NCBI GenBank assembly: GCA_023548195.1
Contig: JAJHZJ010000009.1
Span: 5,967,215 to 6,031,214, forward strand
Direction of reading: 5' to 3'
Length of the DNA stretch: 64,000 bases
Origin: Bettongia penicillata ogilbyi
Lineage: Eukaryota; Chordata; Mammalia; Diprotodontia; Potoroidae
Both the position numbers and the translations under genes were made by a program. A model generated the notes under the pieces. That model had not been told where the DNA came from. It did no database searches and saw nothing but the letters and a program-made list of their open reading frames with translations. Within the stretch, counting starts at the first letter, position 1. Each line of letters opens with the position of its first letter. Shown piece after piece: positions 60,040 through 64,000 of this stretch.

Positions 60040-60720
60040 CTTTTTCTATTCTATGCATTGATTTTATTGGTGCAACAGCTTTTAACATTTATTTAAAATG
60101 ATCTGTTTTACCTTTTGTGATCACCTCTATCCAACATTTAGCTAAGAATTCCTCTCAGTCACAGTTGTTGAGTTACCTGATTTCATTCTCTTCTAATTTT
60201 TTTGGCATAGGTTCTTAAATATTCAGGTCATGCCCCTTTCAAGCTTAATGTAGTACATAGTGTTAACATGTTAATCTAAGCATGATGCTGACAGATCGTG
60301 GTTCCTGTCAAAGAGGGAATTCTTCCTCAAATCGTTTATATTCTCGTTGTATCAAAAACAGTTACTGAGTTAAATTATTTTTTACTCTTTCTTGTCTCAT
60401 CTATGTACAGATCTATTTTTGTCTTCTTTTATTAGTGCCAAATAGTTTCACTGATTACTACTTTATAATGTCATTTGAAGCAGAGAAGGGTTATTGCCCT
60501 TCCTTCTTCCTTTTTTTTTTTTATTTCCTTACTTCCCTGGAGCTTCTAGACCTTTTGTTCCTCCAAATGGGCTCTGGAATTATTTTGTCTAGTTTTATAA
60601 AGTACTCCCATGGGTAGCTTGATTGTTAAAGTACTAAGGCTGTAAATTTACATAAGACTTAAGTATGTTTTAGTAGATCGACTGCTAAATATTTTATGCC
60701 TTATGTAGTTGGGAGAGCTT
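60040..60720 (-). mobile_element. L1 ORF2 internal fragment
   Basis: TCGTTGTATCAAAAACAGTT, GTGCCAAATAGTTTCACTGA, TTACTACTTTATAATGTCAT and CTTTTGTTCCTCCAAATGGG are the complement of mid-ORF2. It ends about 75 bp before exon 10. Confidence 0.7.
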
Positions 60721-60771
60721 TCAAACAACCCATCCAGGTGAAAAGTAAAATATTTTCATTTTGAAAACTAA

Positions 60772-62934
<2,163 letters not shown>

Positions 62935-63132
62935 TAACGTAAATTGGTTGTACTTTGGAACTGCTTGCTCCCCTCCCTTTCTTCAGGTTTGTCTGGAGTA
63001 ATGAAATGCCTCCTCAGAGAGAAGCCCAATGATATTGTCAACTTAGCCTATTAAATGGTAACGCCATCTGTTACCCTCTTTTTTCTTTCCTTAAGCAAAG
63101 ATACAGTGAGTCTGGTCTTATGACTGGCTGGG

Positions 63133-63173
63133 TTTTTTCTTTTTCTTTTTTTTCTTTTTTTTTTTTTTGTTTT
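63133..63173. repeat. T-rich tract with C interruptions
   Basis: Long T-runs broken by single C bases. Confidence 0.9.
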
Positions 63174-63439
63174 ACTACTTTCTGACTCACTGACCAAAAT
63201 GGAAAATCTAAACCTGCTTCCAGCCTCAATTGTCATTGTCTATGGCACATACGTGTTTGAAAGGAAAAACTTGGTTTTTCTCAGATTTGCTCCACACCCA
63301 ATTTTCCCTATAAATAAGTAAATCCATAACAGAACAAGAATTTGGAATCTGTCTTGAGGTAGTCTATTTTAGCTTCTTCTGAAGAGTAGCAAGACTTGTT
63401 TTTCAGTAAAGGAAATTGGCACCTTAATTTAATCATGGG

Positions 63440-63960
63440 AATATAATATCTTTCAACAACTCACTCCTTACTTAAAAATCCTCAGTGGCCTCTTGATGAC
63501 TACAAGATTAAGTTGAAACTCCTTATTTTCATAACTGAGGCCTTCCATGAGTTGGATCCACATTACTTTTTCAATATCCACAAATTTACACAAAACAGCC
63601 ACTCATTCCCTCCATCTTGAGTTTTTTTCACCTTTAAGCCTTTCCTCATGTCCCTGTTTTTGTCCCCTCTGTCCCTTTTTTGCCTGACATGACACTTGTC
63701 CCCCATCCGATCTTACCCTCCTCCCAATTAAAATATCACTCATCCTTCCAGGCCCAATGCAGACCCCATCTTTTGCGTGGATCCAGCCTAAGCTGATCTC
63801 TATATTTCCTCTCTATGGGACCCATTGTCCACATTAGACCTTTTCTTATTATATCTACCTCTGTTGTAGTCATCAGCTACATACAGAAGATTTTGGAAGT
63901 CAAGATATATAGTTTATATTTGTTTGTACATCCCTTCCCCACAGCAGTTAGAACATTGAT
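63440..63960 (+). mobile_element. L2 LINE 3' region
   Basis: AATCCTCAGTGGCCTCTTGA, GATTAAGTTGAAACTCCTTA, CATCCTTCCAGGCCCAATGC, CAGCCTAAGCTGATCTCTAT follow the L2 order. Confidence 0.75.
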
Positions 63961-64000
63961 TTGATGCATAACAGTTATATAGGACTACTTGATTGATTAA

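Overview
This is about 64 kb of vertebrate, almost certainly marsupial, nuclear DNA lying inside one host gene. Eleven consecutive coding exons on the + strand, with canonical splice sites and phases that join without a gap, encode residues 2-425 of a long-tailed class I myosin, MYO1E (counting the initiator Met of an upstream exon as 1). They cover most of the ATPase/actin-binding motor: P-loop (residues 112-119), switch I (about 164-172), switch II (388-393) and the relay helix. Exon 1 with the start codon lies left of the window; the rest of the motor, the IQ neck and the TH1/TH2/SH3 tail lie right of it. Only about 1.3 kb (2 percent) is coding.

The marsupial call rests on the repeats. There are about twenty copies of a tRNA-headed CORE-SINE of the WSINE1/MAR1 type in both orientations, many MIR/THER relics, marsupial-type L1 3' ends, L2 and CR1/L3 fragments and a BovB-like RTE LINE. 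I saw no CpG island, RNA gene, CRISPR array or bacterial-type feature. Genus is not resolved.

Layout: intron 1 (1-12962) holds a 5'-truncated KLK14-like protease retrocopy (about 4300-5261, - strand), a nested L1-in-L1 (6540-7905) and a 69-bp minisatellite (10551-10950). Exon 2 (12963-13106) is followed by a 12-kb intron with a textbook U12-type (minor spliceosome) donor and a matching branch site. Exons 3 and 4 (25154-25243, 27410-27504) precede a 15-kb intron 4 with an LTR-like insertion carrying three related hairpins, a CG-rich Z-DNA tract, an L1 with a perfect 16-bp target duplication and a tail-to-tail SINE inverted repeat. Exons 5-12 (42642-62877) are separated by shorter introns; intron 6 has a local about 190-bp duplication and a G-quadruplex motif.

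No wholly new gene system was found. The most rewarding observations are the U12 intron, the KLK14-like retrocopy with an open 155-codon frame, the compensated hairpins in the 31.8-32.5 kb insertion, the shared 41-bp flank of two distant SINEs, the local duplication and the SINE inverted repeat. Repeat family names are given from memory of consensus sequences and boundaries are approximate; exon boundaries are exact as read.
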